This document shows positions 24,963-35,000 of a stretch of 58,807 nt of DNA, piece by piece. Where the stretch lies: positions 1-58,807 of the forward strand of contig JAJDXG010000025.1 of NCBI GenBank assembly GCA_022823365.1, read 5' to 3'. Positions within the stretch are counted from its first letter, which is position 1, and every line of letters starts with the position of its first letter. The notes below the pieces were generated by a model that was given only the letters and a program-made list of their open reading frames with translations, was not told the DNA's origin and did not search any database. Source of the DNA: Gemmatimonadota bacterium (GTDB taxonomy: Bacteria; Gemmatimonadota; Gemmatimonadetes; Longimicrobiales; Gaopeijiaceae). The translations under genes were made by a program, and so were the position numbers.

Positions 24963-27383
24963 TCAGAACGTGATCGCCACGCCGATCACGGGCAGGAAGG
25001 GGCGCTCCGCGAGCGGGGTCAGGGAATCGCCGCGCCATGGCTGGAAGGCGTAGAAGAGGGCGTCGCGACGTCGCAGGGCGTTGATCACGCGCAGGTAGGG
25101 GCGGACGCTCCAGCTATGGCCGCCCCATTGGGCGGTCAGCCGGGCGTGCAGTTCGAAGTCGAGACGGAGGAAGTCGTCGTCCAGTCCTTCCAGCAGGGGC
25201 GAATCGGCGGCGGCGAGAGGCCTGAGCGCGGTTGTATCGGGCGGCTCCGGTGGTGGTGCGGTGGGCGCGGCCGCCTCCTGATCGAGACCCGGGGAGCGGA
25301 AGGGAATGGCGGTATACGGGAGACCGGCACCGTACGCCACCCGGAATTCGCCGCGCACCGGTCCCCAGAGCTCGCTCGACACCCCGGCGGTGAGCAGGTG
25401 GCGGCCGGCGAAGTCGCGGCTGTAGCCTGAGAGGTCGCGGTCGGACCAGAACCAGGAGAGGCCGTATCCGAGCCAGATCACCTCGCGCTCGCCGGCGCTG
25501 CTCAGACGGAGGTCCATCCCGGAACTGCGGATCGATTCGCCCTCGCTCGAAGCCGCCGCCAGGCCCTCGTACCCCTTCCAGAAGCCGTGCAGCCCGAGAC
25601 GCACGCGTCCGGCCAGCAGCTGGTCGAGCGAGACGACGACGTGGTCGGCCCGCGCGACCGGGAGGAGTTGCGGCGCGGACAGGTCGGAGGAAACGACCTC
25701 CTGGAGCGTGCGCTCGACCTCCACGTCCGGGGTGCGCGTGGGTTGATGGTAGCGCCCGACCGCCACGCTCAGGAGCGCGCGGGGGTCAAAGGCCCAAGCA
25801 AGGCGCGCGCGAGGCGCGAGAGCCAGGCCGCCGTCCGTGAACAGGTCGGCGCGCACGCCCGCGCGCAGGGTGACCTCCGGCGCGAGCAGGCGGACGGCGT
25901 CGACATGGAAGCCGGTGGTGGTGTGGGTGGCGTTGGTGCTGGTGCCGACGCCGACGGTCGGATCGCGTGCGCCGTAGGAAGCTTCGATGAAGTTGTGGGA
26001 CACGCCGACAGCCGTGCGGGCGGCGGCCCCTCCCCATTCCACCTCGGCGAGCAGGCGCGCGCGCCGGTTGGCGCCGGTCGCGAGCAGTGGGGCGGCCGCG
26101 GGAACCGAATCGGTAGTCGCCGGCTGGAGCGGGAGCGAGGCGTCGTAGTCGCCGGCGGCCGCCAGAGCGCGCACGCGAGCACCTCCCGCGGCGCCTTCGT
26201 AGCTCAGCGAGAGGGCGCGGTTCGACCAGGTGGCATCGTCGGGCGCGGCTTCGTAGTCGAGCAGCACCGCTTCGGAGTTGCGGAAGGCCGTGACGCCGAT
26301 ACGATGATCGTCGGCGGGTTCGTACTCCCCCGCGAAGAGGAGGTCCGAGTATCCGTAGGGACGGTCGCCGCCCAGCGGTCCCGATCCGACATCGTGGAGC
26401 CCGCGCGCCGAGGCGAGAAAGCCGCCGCGCGCGCCCAGCGGACCTTCCACCGCGCCCGACGCCGTGAGCAGATCGAGGGCTGCCGAGGCGTGCAGCCGGT
26501 CGCGGCGGGGAGAGCGGGTGCGAAGGTCGAGGATGTGGGTCAGGCCGCCGTCGTAGCGCGCGGGGGCCCCGCCCCGGTGGAGCGCGGCGGCTCCCAGCAG
26601 CGCCGGCTCGAATCCGGGCATCAGCCCGGCCACGTGAAACGGGGTGTAGACCGGCGCGCCGTCGAGCAGGACGAGCTTCATGTCGGCGGTGGAGCCCCTG
26701 AGGTAGAGCACGTCGGTGGCGCTGGCCGGATCGTTGCCGGGAAGCGCGCGCACCGCCGCGGCCAGGGCGGGATCCCCCACTCCCGGGGTCAGGTCGAGGG
26801 CCTGGATCTCCAACTCCGGTATGGGACGCGGTCGCCCGGGCTCGTCCCCGCCGGCGCTCCCGCCGATCAAGCGGTCGGCCCGGACCTCCACCGGATCCAG
26901 GCGCAGGGGCCGTCCCGTCAGCTCGAGGTCGACGCGCACCGAAGCGCCGGCAGCCAGGGTGACCTCGACCGCGATCGCCTCGTAACCGGGATGGCGCACG
27001 CGCACGGTGACCACGCCGGGCCGGAGCCCTTCCAGGGAATAGCGTCCGTCCTCGCCCGCCTGCACCCACCGCCGGCCCGTCGGCGTCTCGACCGCCAGCA
27101 GGGCGTGCGGGAGTACGCCGCTGCGGTCCCGGAAGACCCCGGTGACGGTTCCGTACACGGAGGCGTCCGCGCTGTCGGCAGCGGTCTGCGGGGACGCGAC
27201 GGCGGGTTTGCCGGCGATGGCCGCCATGGCGGGCACGGCCCGGCTGGCGGGATTCCCAGAGTTGGCGGGAGGCCCCGGCCCGGGAGCGGCCGCCGCCTGG
27301 CTCCCGGTGGCCGCCAGCACGAACGCCACCAGCGCCAACCGGCCCGGGAGGCGGCCCGAACGTCCCGCTGCCGACCTGCTCAA
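24963..27383 (-). CDS. TonB-dependent receptor with an N-terminal carboxypeptidase-regulatory-like domain
   Basis: The protein has 806 residues from TTG 27383, which overlaps the anti-sigma stop as TTGA. A signal peptide is followed by an 80-residue CarbopepD_reg-like domain (VYGTVTGVFRDRSGVLPHALLAVETPTGRRW, then GYEAIAVEVTL). The plug domain contains VLYLRGSTADMKLVLLDGAPVYTPFHVAG, and the barrel has repeated aromatic strands ending in PVIGVAITF with a terminal Phe, as required for barrel insertion. It is encoded after its own ECF sigma and anti-sigma genes, the arrangement used for surface-signalled uptake. No SusD-like partner or TonB gene is nearby, so the ligand cannot be named. Confidence 0.9.
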   Translation of the reverse strand: MSRSAAGRSGRLPGRLALVAFVLAATGSQAAAAPGPGPPANSGNPASRAVPAMAAIAGKPAVASPQTAADSADASVYGTVTGVFRDRSGVLPHALLAVETPTGRRWVQAGEDGRYSLEGLRPGVVTVRVRHPGYEAIAVEVTLAAGASVRVDLELTGRPLRLDPVEVRADRLIGGSAGGDEPGRPRPIPELEIQALDLTPGVGDPALAAAVRALPGNDPASATDVLYLRGSTADMKLVLLDGAPVYTPFHVAGLMPGFEPALLGAAALHRGGAPARYDGGLTHILDLRTRSPRRDRLHASAALDLLTASGAVEGPLGARGGFLASARGLHDVGSGPLGGDRPYGYSDLLFAGEYEPADDHRIGVTAFRNSEAVLLDYEAAPDDATWSNRALSLSYEGAAGGARVRALAAAGDYDASLPLQPATTDSVPAAAPLLATGANRRARLLAEVEWGGAAARTAVGVSHNFIEASYGARDPTVGVGTSTNATHTTTGFHVDAVRLLAPEVTLRAGVRADLFTDGGLALAPRARLAWAFDPRALLSVAVGRYHQPTRTPDVEVERTLQEVVSSDLSAPQLLPVARADHVVVSLDQLLAGRVRLGLHGFWKGYEGLAAASSEGESIRSSGMDLRLSSAGEREVIWLGYGLSWFWSDRDLSGYSRDFAGRHLLTAGVSSELWGPVRGEFRVAYGAGLPYTAIPFRSPGLDQEAAAPTAPPPEPPDTTALRPLAAADSPLLEGLDDDFLRLDFELHARLTAQWGGHSWSVRPYLRVINALRRRDALFYAFQPWRGDSLTPLAERPFLPVIGVAITF

Positions 27384-28198
27384 TTCGGGACCTCGAACGT
27401 CACCAGGTCTTCCCCGCCCGCGACCGTGGCCGGTCCCGCCACCTCCATCCCGGCCGCGTCCACGACCAGGTAGGTCGCTCCGTTAACGATCAGCGTCGCC
27501 GGCACCACCCCGTCCGGCAGCTCCACCGTGACCGGACCTGCCACGACGGCGGCCCGCACTTCCCCGCTCCCGTAGGAGAACTCGCTGCCGGTCGCCGCCA
27601 GCACCCCGACGGCCCGGTCGGCGACCCGACGGACGTCGATGACGGTGCCGGGCACGACGTTCTCCAGACGAACGACCACAGGTCCGCTCACAACCTCCAT
27701 CCGCCCCCCGACCTGACCGGGCAGGCCGGGCGCCGAGGTTGACGGCGGGGCCGGCGGCGGTCCCCCCGTGAACACGCGCGGGATCCATCCGTTGAACGGG
27801 CCGGGCAGCGCGGACAGCGCACCCGCGCCGATGAGCACGAGCACGGCCGCCCGTCCGAGCCAACGAAGCGTCCGGATGGTGCCGCGCGTCCGGGTTCCCC
27901 GGACCGCATCCCGGCGCCCGCGCCTAATCGGCACCACTTTGGCTCCGGTTCCCGCGGACCCATCCGGGCGCCCGTGCCCCGCAGCGACCTCCGCTGCGGA
28001 CATCCCTTCCGTCCGCACGTCCATCTTCAGCGGCACCGCCAGCACCGACAACGCCTGCTCGACGGCCTCGGCTCGCGACCGGGCGTCTTCCAGGGCCCGC
28101 GCACAAGCGGCGCACTCGGCCAGGTGGGCCAGCACCTCATCCGCGACCGGCTCCCGGTCGCGCACCGCGAGGATCGTTCCTTCCGTCAGATGGATCAT
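27380..28198 (-). CDS. Zinc-finger anti-sigma factor, single transmembrane segment
   Basis: The protein has 272 residues. H25-x3-C29-x2-C32 in HLAECAACA is the zinc-binding anti-sigma motif that grips an ECF sigma factor. One membrane helix lies near residues 112-132 (GRAAVLVLIGAGALSALPG). The C-terminal 130 residues form a beta-rich domain of GxVxVxL repeats (MEVVSGPVVVRLENVVPGTVI), probably periplasmic and able to sense the adjacent receptor or its ligand. It overlaps sigma upstream and receptor downstream by 4 bases each, giving three coupled genes. This makes the receptor the likely target as well as trigger of the sigma circuit. Confidence 0.87.
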   Translation of the reverse strand: MIHLTEGTILAVRDREPVADEVLAHLAECAACARALEDARSRAEAVEQALSVLAVPLKMDVRTEGMSAAEVAAGHGRPDGSAGTGAKVVPIRRGRRDAVRGTRTRGTIRTLRWLGRAAVLVLIGAGALSALPGPFNGWIPRVFTGGPPPAPPSTSAPGLPGQVGGRMEVVSGPVVVRLENVVPGTVIDVRRVADRAVGVLAATGSEFSYGSGEVRAAVVAGPVTVELPDGVVPATLIVNGATYLVVDAAGMEVAGPATVAGGEDLVTFEVPN

Positions 28199-28818
28199 CG
28201 TCCCGCATCCTCCGCAGACGGTCTCAGGAGTTCCAGAAAGCGGCGCTCGGCCCGCGCCAGCAACGTGCCGACCGACCCGGGCGCGACACCAACCTCCCCG
28301 GCGATCTCGCGATAGCTGAACCCCGAGTAGCGGAGCATCAGGATCTCCCGGCCTCGTTCAGGCATCCGCCGCAGCAATTCCCGTACTCGTTGCCGCTCCT
28401 GATCGCGCTCCAGCGCCCGGTCCGCCTGCTCCGGCTCGGCGTCGTGCACCGGATTGGAAGCCAGCAGCCGCTGGCGGTTGCCCGCCACCTTTTCCCCATC
28501 GAGGATGAGGTGCCGGGCGGTCGTGAACAGCCACGCCGCAGGATCCGCAGGAGGCTCCCCGGCGTCGCGCCGCCAAAGCCGCACCATCGCTTCCTGCACG
28601 ATGTCCTCCGCCGCATCCGGATCCCCGCACCGGTACGTGCAATAGCGCAGCAGCCTCGGCTTCAGTTGGTCGAAGACGTCGCGAAAGGCCTCTGGCTCCA
28701 CCCGAGCCGCTCTCCGTTGTGAAGTCGTGTTCGTCCGGGAAACGACCGGGACGCGGAAAATGTGACGGATCGGCCCGGCGCCCCGAACGGCGTCCGGCAA
28801 TCGACGCAGGCCATCCAT
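28195..28818 (-). CDS. ECF-type RNA polymerase sigma factor
   Basis: The protein has 207 residues. ATG 28818 is supported by AGGAGGAGG immediately upstream; longer frames lack this. Region 2 reads FRDVFDQLKPRLLRYCTYRCGDPDAAEDIVQEAMVRLWRR, and region 4 reads RMPERGREILMLRYSGFSYREIAGEVGVAPGSVGTLLARAERRF, a helix-turn-helix of sigma-70 class. The gap between regions 2 and 4 is short, as expected for ECF sigmas without region 3. It starts the coupled sigma/anti-sigma/TonB-receptor operon and diverges from the DUF5916 barrel gene, 167 bases apart, a region that may hold both promoters. Confidence 0.92.
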   Translation of the reverse strand: MDGLRRLPDAVRGAGPIRHIFRVPVVSRTNTTSQRRAARVEPEAFRDVFDQLKPRLLRYCTYRCGDPDAAEDIVQEAMVRLWRRDAGEPPADPAAWLFTTARHLILDGEKVAGNRQRLLASNPVHDAEPEQADRALERDQERQRVRELLRRMPERGREILMLRYSGFSYREIAGEVGVAPGSVGTLLARAERRFLELLRPSAEDAGR

Positions 28819-28985
28819 CCGCCTCCTCCTACCAGCACCCGCCCGCCACCGTGCCCCGACGGGTTGCGGAAGACCCCCGCAGCATAGAGCGTTGAGGTCG
28901 GCCCCGGGCACCTCGGGGCACACGCGCGCGGGGCGGGCGCAGAGGTCTGGCAAGGGCTGGGTGAACGAGGACGAAACGGGAAACG

Positions 28986-31310
28986 ATGACGCTCTCTCGC
29001 ATGCGGGCCGCCCGCCGCCTGCCCGGCAGCCTCGCGTTCGCAACATCCCTGGTTGCCGCGGTTGTCGCGGCCCTGCTCGCCCCCTCCCCACTCCACGGCC
29101 AGCTTCCGGCCTCCGAGCCCGGCCCATCGGCGGACGACTCGCGCACCACGCCCATCCTCATCCCCCGCATCTCCGGCCCCATCGAGCTGGACGGCATCGT
29201 GGACGAGCCGGCCTGGGACGACCTGGAGCCCCTTCCCGTCACGGTGTTCAGCCCCACCTACGGGGCGCCGCCCACCGAGACCACCGAAGTGCGGATCGCC
29301 CACGACGACGAGTACGTGTACGTGTCCGGGCGGCTCTACGACTCCGAGCCAGAGGCTGTCCGCACCAACACCTTCTACCGCGACCGCTACAGCGGCGACG
29401 ACGGACTCGCCGTCATCTTCGACAGCTACAACGACTTCGAGACCGGCGTCTGGTTCGTCACCAACCCCTCCGGGAATCGCATCGACCGCACGGTCTATAA
29501 CGACGCCCAGGTCGTGCCGCGCGCCGGGATACCGTCGAACGAGGACTGGAATGCGTTCTGGGACGTCGTCACCAGCCAGAACGACGAGGGCTGGTTTGCG
29601 GAGTTCCGCATCCCCTTCGCCACCCTCGGCTTCCAGGTCGAGGGCGATGAAGTGACGATGGGGTTAATCTTCTACCGGATGATCGCGCGCAAGAACGAGC
29701 GCCACACCTTCCCGGACATCGATCCGCGCTGGGGCGGGATCGCCTTCGCCAAGCCCTCGCAGGCTCAGCGCGTCTTGCTGCGGGGCGTGCAGCAGTCCAC
29801 GCCCGTCTACGTGACGCCCTATGCGCTGGGCGGAGTGCGCGAGACGCCTCAGCTCGTGGATGGTCCCGGCGGCCCGGAGTCCGCGTGGGAAACCGACCGG
29901 GAAGGGTCCCGGGAGGCCGGGCTCGACATCAAGTACGCCCCGACGTCGAATCTCTCGCTGAACGTCACCGTGAACACGGACTTCGCGCAGGTGGAGGCGG
30001 ACAGCGTCCAGGTTAACCTCGAACGCTTCGAGCTTTTCGTCCCGGAGAAGCGCCAGTTCTTTCAGGAGCGCTCCGCGACCTTCGACTTCAACACCGGGGG
30101 CCCCTTCAACCGCCTCTTCTACAGCAGGAAGATCGGACTCGACGCGGGCGACATCGTCAGGATCTACGGAGGGGCGCGCGCGGTGGGACGCGTCGGCGGC
30201 ACCGACTACGGGGTCCTGAACATGCAGACGGCGGCGCACGGGGAACGCTCCTCCGAGAACATGGGCGTGCTGCGGCTGCGGCAGCAGGTGCTGAACTCCT
30301 ATTCCAACGTGGGCGCGATGGTCACGAGCCGGCTCGGGACCTACGGGGGAGACAACGTCGCGTACGGGCTGGACGCGTCGCTGCGGCCGACCGGCGACGA
30401 ATACGCGCTCCTGCAGTGGGCGCAGACCTTCGACGAGGCGGCCGCGGACGCGGGCGGCCTGGAGACGGGATTGCTGAGGGCGCGCTGGGAGCGGCGTCGC
30501 GACGTGGGCTTCACCTACTCCTTCGACGCCGTCCGGGTGGGATCCGACTACAACCCGGGCCTCGGGTTCCAGCGTCGCAAGGCCTACAGCTTCCTCGGCG
30601 GCGACCTGGCATACGGGGCGTTCCTGGACGATCCGGAGACGATGTTCCGATCACGGGGCGTGAGGCTGACCGCGCGGCAGTTCACCCGCAACTCCGACCG
30701 CACCGCGGAGACCCGGCTTGTGAACCCCAGGCTCGAGGCCCAGTTCAGAAGCGGCGGGCGCGTGGATGTGGGGCTGGAATCGCAGTACGAGAGCGTGCGC
30801 GACCCCTTCTCGATCGCCGACGTGGTGGTGCCGGCGGGCGACTACTGGTTCCACGAGGTGAAGGCGAACCTGGACCTCGGCCGCACCGCCAGCTTCCGGG
30901 GCCGATACAGCCTCTCAGCGGGCAGCTTCTACGATGGCAGCCGCGTCAGCCTGTCGGTCGGGCCGATCTGGAACCTGTCCCGCTATCTGGAGCTGGCCGC
31001 GGTCTATTCCCTGAATCGGATCGACTTCTCGGAGCGCGACATGGCCACCACCGCGCACATCGCGCAGTTGAAGCTGGAGGTCGCGCTCAACACGCACTTC
31101 GCCGTGAGCGCCTACGCCCAGTACAGCGGCGTGGACGACCTGACCAGCATCAACTCGCGCATCAGGTATCACTTCCGCGAGGGCACCGACCTCTGGATCG
31201 TCTACAACGAAGGACTGCTCACCGAGCGCGACGCCAACCTGATTCCGCGGACGCCGCTGTCGACCGGGCGGTCGATCTCGCTGAAGTACTCGCAGACGTT
31301 CGCGTGGTGA
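28986..31310 (+). CDS. DUF5916 outer-membrane protein with an N-terminal CBM9-like domain
   Basis: The protein has 774 residues. A signal peptide ends near residue 40 (PLHGQ). Residues about 55-225 carry a family 9 carbohydrate-binding-like domain: IELDGIVDEPAWDDLEPL, then TTEVRIAHDDEYVYVSGRLYD and WFAEFRIPFATLGF, the sequence hallmarks of DUF5916 proteins. The remainder consists of amphipathic strands (LSLNVTVNTDFAQVEADSVQVNLERF, then QFFQERSATF) ending in SLKYSQTFAW with a terminal aromatic residue, suited to a beta barrel. Ligand and transport role are not known. It is divergent from the ECF sigma and is followed by a minus-strand module. Confidence 0.88.
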   Translation: MTLSRMRAARRLPGSLAFATSLVAAVVAALLAPSPLHGQLPASEPGPSADDSRTTPILIPRISGPIELDGIVDEPAWDDLEPLPVTVFSPTYGAPPTETTEVRIAHDDEYVYVSGRLYDSEPEAVRTNTFYRDRYSGDDGLAVIFDSYNDFETGVWFVTNPSGNRIDRTVYNDAQVVPRAGIPSNEDWNAFWDVVTSQNDEGWFAEFRIPFATLGFQVEGDEVTMGLIFYRMIARKNERHTFPDIDPRWGGIAFAKPSQAQRVLLRGVQQSTPVYVTPYALGGVRETPQLVDGPGGPESAWETDREGSREAGLDIKYAPTSNLSLNVTVNTDFAQVEADSVQVNLERFELFVPEKRQFFQERSATFDFNTGGPFNRLFYSRKIGLDAGDIVRIYGGARAVGRVGGTDYGVLNMQTAAHGERSSENMGVLRLRQQVLNSYSNVGAMVTSRLGTYGGDNVAYGLDASLRPTGDEYALLQWAQTFDEAAADAGGLETGLLRARWERRRDVGFTYSFDAVRVGSDYNPGLGFQRRKAYSFLGGDLAYGAFLDDPETMFRSRGVRLTARQFTRNSDRTAETRLVNPRLEAQFRSGGRVDVGLESQYESVRDPFSIADVVVPAGDYWFHEVKANLDLGRTASFRGRYSLSAGSFYDGSRVSLSVGPIWNLSRYLELAAVYSLNRIDFSERDMATTAHIAQLKLEVALNTHFAVSAYAQYSGVDDLTSINSRIRYHFREGTDLWIVYNEGLLTERDANLIPRTPLSTGRSISLKYSQTFAW

Positions 31311-31347
31311 GGACTTGACTGATGCGTCCGCGCTAACGGATGGCCGC

Positions 31348-31470
31348 TTAGCCCTTTCTTGGCGGTGGAGGGGGAGGTGGCTTCTTCGGGGGTGGCCATC
31401 CACCCTGGCGTTTCTCGGGCGGCGGTTTGGGCTGAGGTCCACGCCGGGGATCAGGTTGTGGCCGCGACAC
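31348..31470 (-). CDS. Putative 40-residue proline-rich basic microprotein overlapping the SLATT-like gene
   Basis: GTG at 31470 opens a 40-codon frame: MSRPQPDPRRGPQPKPPP, then EKRQGGWPPPKKPPPPPPP, RKG, stop. Eighteen residues are Pro and ten are Lys or Arg, with one Trp. It overlaps the last 20 bases of the SLATT-like gene in another frame, and an AAGGAGG ribosome site lies nine bases before GTG within that gene, where it also encodes K-E-A. There is no signal peptide or hydrophobic helix. A poly-Pro run could give a type II helix and stall ribosomes without EF-P. Overlap and ribosome site favour translation; function is unknown, and chance coding cannot be excluded. Confidence 0.5.
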   Translation of the reverse strand: MSRPQPDPRRGPQPKPPPEKRQGGWPPPKKPPPPPPPRKG

Positions 31471-31975
31471 CCGAGGCGGCCTCCTTCGTATAGTAGGCGT
31501 AGGTCGCCTGCTCGGCGGCTACCAGCACGCGTTCGTTGACCCGGTCCTGCGGGCTCCGGGCCGTGATGGCATCGGCCCGTCGTGTCAATTCGATCCAGCG
31601 GCTTCGGACATCGGCAGCCGGTGCCATGCCGTCCTCGACACGTTGCCAGAGGTCGGTCCACTCCGTACGGAGATCGCCGAACTGCTGGTGCCGGAATAGT
31701 GCCTCGACAATCCGGCTTTGGCCCTGCGTTATCGTGCCGACGGCAAGCACCACTCCCGCGAGAGATACGACCATCTCCAGCCACCCGGGCGCGCCGAGGG
31801 CATCAAGATGAGGGCCGACGAAGGCAACGAAGCACCCGAGAATGGCAAGGGTCGAGGCTCTCCGTGTGTGCACGCCGGCCAGTCGGCCGTAGTACCGCCG
31901 CAGTCGATCGGCGTCCACCCGTCCTTCCCATACGTGGGTGCGTAACTGGTCGGGTATCCTTGCTTCGTCTGCCAT
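31451..31975 (-). CDS. SLATT-like two-transmembrane protein
   Basis: The protein has 174 residues. ATG 31975 has AAGGAGG four bases upstream. After a polar N-terminus with WEGRVDADRLRRYYGRLAGVHTRRA, two helices (about 40-57 and 66-84) are separated by a short loop. Long amphipathic helices follow (RTEWTDLWQRVEDGMA, then RSRWIELTRRADAI). The R-x-x-Y-x-x-R-L-x-x-x-x-x-x-R entry, two-helix hairpin and following W-x-x-L helix resemble SLATT domains, predicted pore-forming effectors in SMODS/SLOG-type defence systems. No nucleotide-sensor partner is adjacent, so it may be a stand-alone form. Family assignment is tentative. The proline-rich frame at 31348-31470 is its only close partner. Confidence 0.6.
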   Translation of the reverse strand: MADEARIPDQLRTHVWEGRVDADRLRRYYGRLAGVHTRRASTLAILGCFVAFVGPHLDALGAPGWLEMVVSLAGVVLAVGTITQGQSRIVEALFRHQQFGDLRTEWTDLWQRVEDGMAPAADVRSRWIELTRRADAITARSPQDRVNERVLVAAEQATYAYYTKEAASGVAATT

Positions 31976-32055
31976 ATCGCCTCCTTGGCACGGAAAGCCG
32001 CAACCGTCCGGGATCCCTCTGACGGTATCCATCTCCGCTGAAGGCCGTGGTGCCT

Positions 32056-35000
32056 TCAGTCGCTGCTCGCCCCCAGCGCTCCCGCCAGCGCAACCGCCGC
32101 ATGCACCGCCTCGCGTCCGCTTCCGTGCGCGATCTGGCTCCGGCAACTGGTGCCGTCTGCGACCAGGAGCGCGTCCCTGCGCGCCGCGCGCACCGCGGGG
32201 AGAAGGTCCAGCTCCGCCATCTTCATCGACAGCTCGTAGTGCTCCGCCTCATAACCGAAGGAGCCTGCCATGCCGCAGCAGCCGGACTTGATGACCGTCG
32301 GCTGAAGCCCGGGAATCCAATCCAGTACCCGCGGCGTGGCATCGAAGACGCCGAAGGCCTTCTGGTGGCAGTGCCCGTGGATGAAGGCCGAGTCCGTGCC
32401 CCGCGACTGCAGATGGAGCCGCGCACGGACCCGTCCTTCATCGCGGACGAGGACTTCTTCCAACAGCAGGGCACGCCCGGCGACGTTCTCTGATTCGGCC
32501 CCGGGGAGCATCGCCGGTATTTCATCACGCAGCGTAAGCAGGCACGAGGGTTCGAGGCCGACGATCGTCGCATCGCGGACGCGGGCGGCCGATAGCGCGT
32601 CCAGCAGCCGGCGCGCCTCCATTCGAGCCTCCTCCACAAGTCCTGCGTTGAGGTACGTGCGGCCGCAGCACAGGGGACGGGAACCGCCCCGGAAGCCCGA
32701 AACAGTCCGAGCCACGGAGCCATTCCGGGGCCCGGAGCCTTGCCGGTTCCGGGCACCCTTCAGACGCCCCGGACGACCCCGCCCTGCACGCCGGGCCAAC
32801 GCTCCCGCAACCTCGACCCGGTATCCCCCCGCCTCCAGCACCCTCATGGCCGCGTGCGCGTTCTCGGGCTCGAAATAGCGGCTGAAGGTGTCGACAAGCA
32901 GCACCACCTCGGGCTTGTCCCCGAGGGCCGGAGGATTCCGGAAGGGCCTGTTGGACCACCTGGGCAACGCGCGCTCGCGGGCGATCCCGGTGAGCCGCTC
33001 GCCCACGCCCCGCAGAACCCGACTTCGTCCCCCGACGTTGATCAGAGGCGCCAGCCGCGCCCCCTTCGCCGCCAGCCGCGGAAGGTGCGCGAGCGCGAGA
33101 TCCCGCGCGCCAGCGGGATGCTTCTTTCGGTAGTGGTGCATGAACTCGACCTTCATGCGCGCCATGTCCACGCCCGCCGGGCACTCGCGGCGGCACGCCT
33201 TGCAGCCGATGCACAGGTCGAAGACCTCCTTCATCTCCGGCGAACGCATCGCGTCGGAGCCGAGCTGCCCGGTCAATGCCAGCCGCAGGGCGTTCGCGCG
33301 CCCGCGCGTCACGTGCTTCTCGTCGCCGGTGACGCGGTAGGAGGGACACATGGTCCCGGGATCGGCCTTCCGGCAGGCGCCGTTGTTGTTGCACATCTCG
33401 GCGGCGCCGGCCAGACCGCCCCACCGGCTCCAGTCGAGGGTCGTCTCGAAGGGCCGGTGCGCGTAGCCGGGCCGGTAGCGCATGAGGCTGCGGTCGTCCA
33501 TGCGCGGGGGATCGACGATCTTGCCGGGATTCATGAACCCGTGCGGATCGAAGGCCTGCTTCACCTCCTCGAAGGCCGCCGCGATGCGCCGTCCCATCAG
33601 CCCCTCGATGAACTCCGAGCGCACCAGCCCGTCCCCGTGCTCCCCGGAGTGGGATCCCCCCAGGTCGAGCACGACCTCGTGCACCTCGGAGGCGATGGCG
33701 CGCATGCGGCCCACGTCGGGCCCTTGCTTGAGGTTGAGAGACGGGCGCACGTGCAGGCACCCCACCGACGCGTGTGCGTACCAGGTGCCGTCGGCCCCGT
33801 GCCGGCCGAACGCTTTGTTAACCCGCGCCCCGAACTCCGCCAGGCACGGCAGCGGCACGGCGCAGTCCTCCATGAAGGAGACCGGCTTCACGTCACCGGG
33901 CGACGACATGACGATGCTAAGGCCGGCCTTGCGCACACCCCAGACCTGAGCCTGGTCGGCTGGCGTGAGCGCGCGCCGCATGGGGCCAGGGTAGCCCAGG
34001 TCGCCCATCATCTCTTCGAGCCGGTTCAATCCCTCATGCGCGGGCCGCTCTTCGAATGCCGAGAACTCCACCACCAGCACTGCTCCCGGATCGCCGGGGA
34101 AGACCCGCTCCACCACGGGGCGGAAGGTGGGGTTCGCGCACGCCAGGCGGAGCACGTTGTCGTCCATCAGCTCGACGGCGGTGGGCTCGAGGGTGACGAT
34201 GTGCTGCACGGCATCGAGCGCGCTCTCGAGGTCGGGGAAGCGGCAGATGCCAAGCAGGCGGTGCGGCGGCAGACGGGCCAGGTCGAGCTCGATGGAGGTG
34301 AAGAAGGCGAGCGTTCCCTCGGAGCCCACAAGCAGCGGCGCCAGGTTGAGGCCGGGACGCTCAAGGCGATGCAGGTTGTAGCCGGCCACGTGCCGGAGGA
34401 CCTTCGGCACCCGCCGCTCCAGCTCCTCCGTCTCGCGGGCGCGGATCTCCCACATGCGGCGCGCGAGAGGGAGTCCCGCGTCGCCGTTCTCTCCACGCGA
34501 GCGCCGACCGCGTCCAAGCGATCCATCACCGCCTTCGGGTGACTTGTCTCGCGCTCGGGCATCCCCCAGCCACTCCTCCGGCACCTCCCCGAAGCGGAGC
34601 TCGCTCCCGTCCGCGAGCACCGCGTCGATGGCGCGCACCCGGTCGGCCATGATGCCGTAGCGGATGGACCGGGCCCCGGAGCTGTTGTTGCCGGCCATCC
34701 CACCCAGTGTGGCCCGGCTGGAAGTCGCCACGTCCACCGGATAGAAGAGCCCGTGCGGAGCCAGCCACCGGTTCAGGTCGTCAAGCACCACGCCGGGCTC
34801 TACCCGCACCGTCCGCGCTTCCGCGTCCAGCCACGAGATGGCGCCCAGGTGCTTGCTCGTGTCGATCACCAGCGCCCGCCCCACCGCCTGCCCACCCTGC
34901 GACGTCCCCGCCCCCCGCGGCAGCACCGGCACCCCTTCGTGCACCGCGATATCGATCGCGGTCGCCACGTCCTGCACGGTGCGCGGCACCACCACCCCCA

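Noticed and set aside
25587-27473. 628-codon plus-strand frame opposite the TonB receptor
   Set aside because: The minus strand has plug and barrel motifs; this frame has none.
32740-34542. 600-codon plus-strand frame opposite the FAD/Fe-S dehydrogenase
   Set aside because: The antisense strand carries all cofactor motifs; this frame is an artefact of codon bias.
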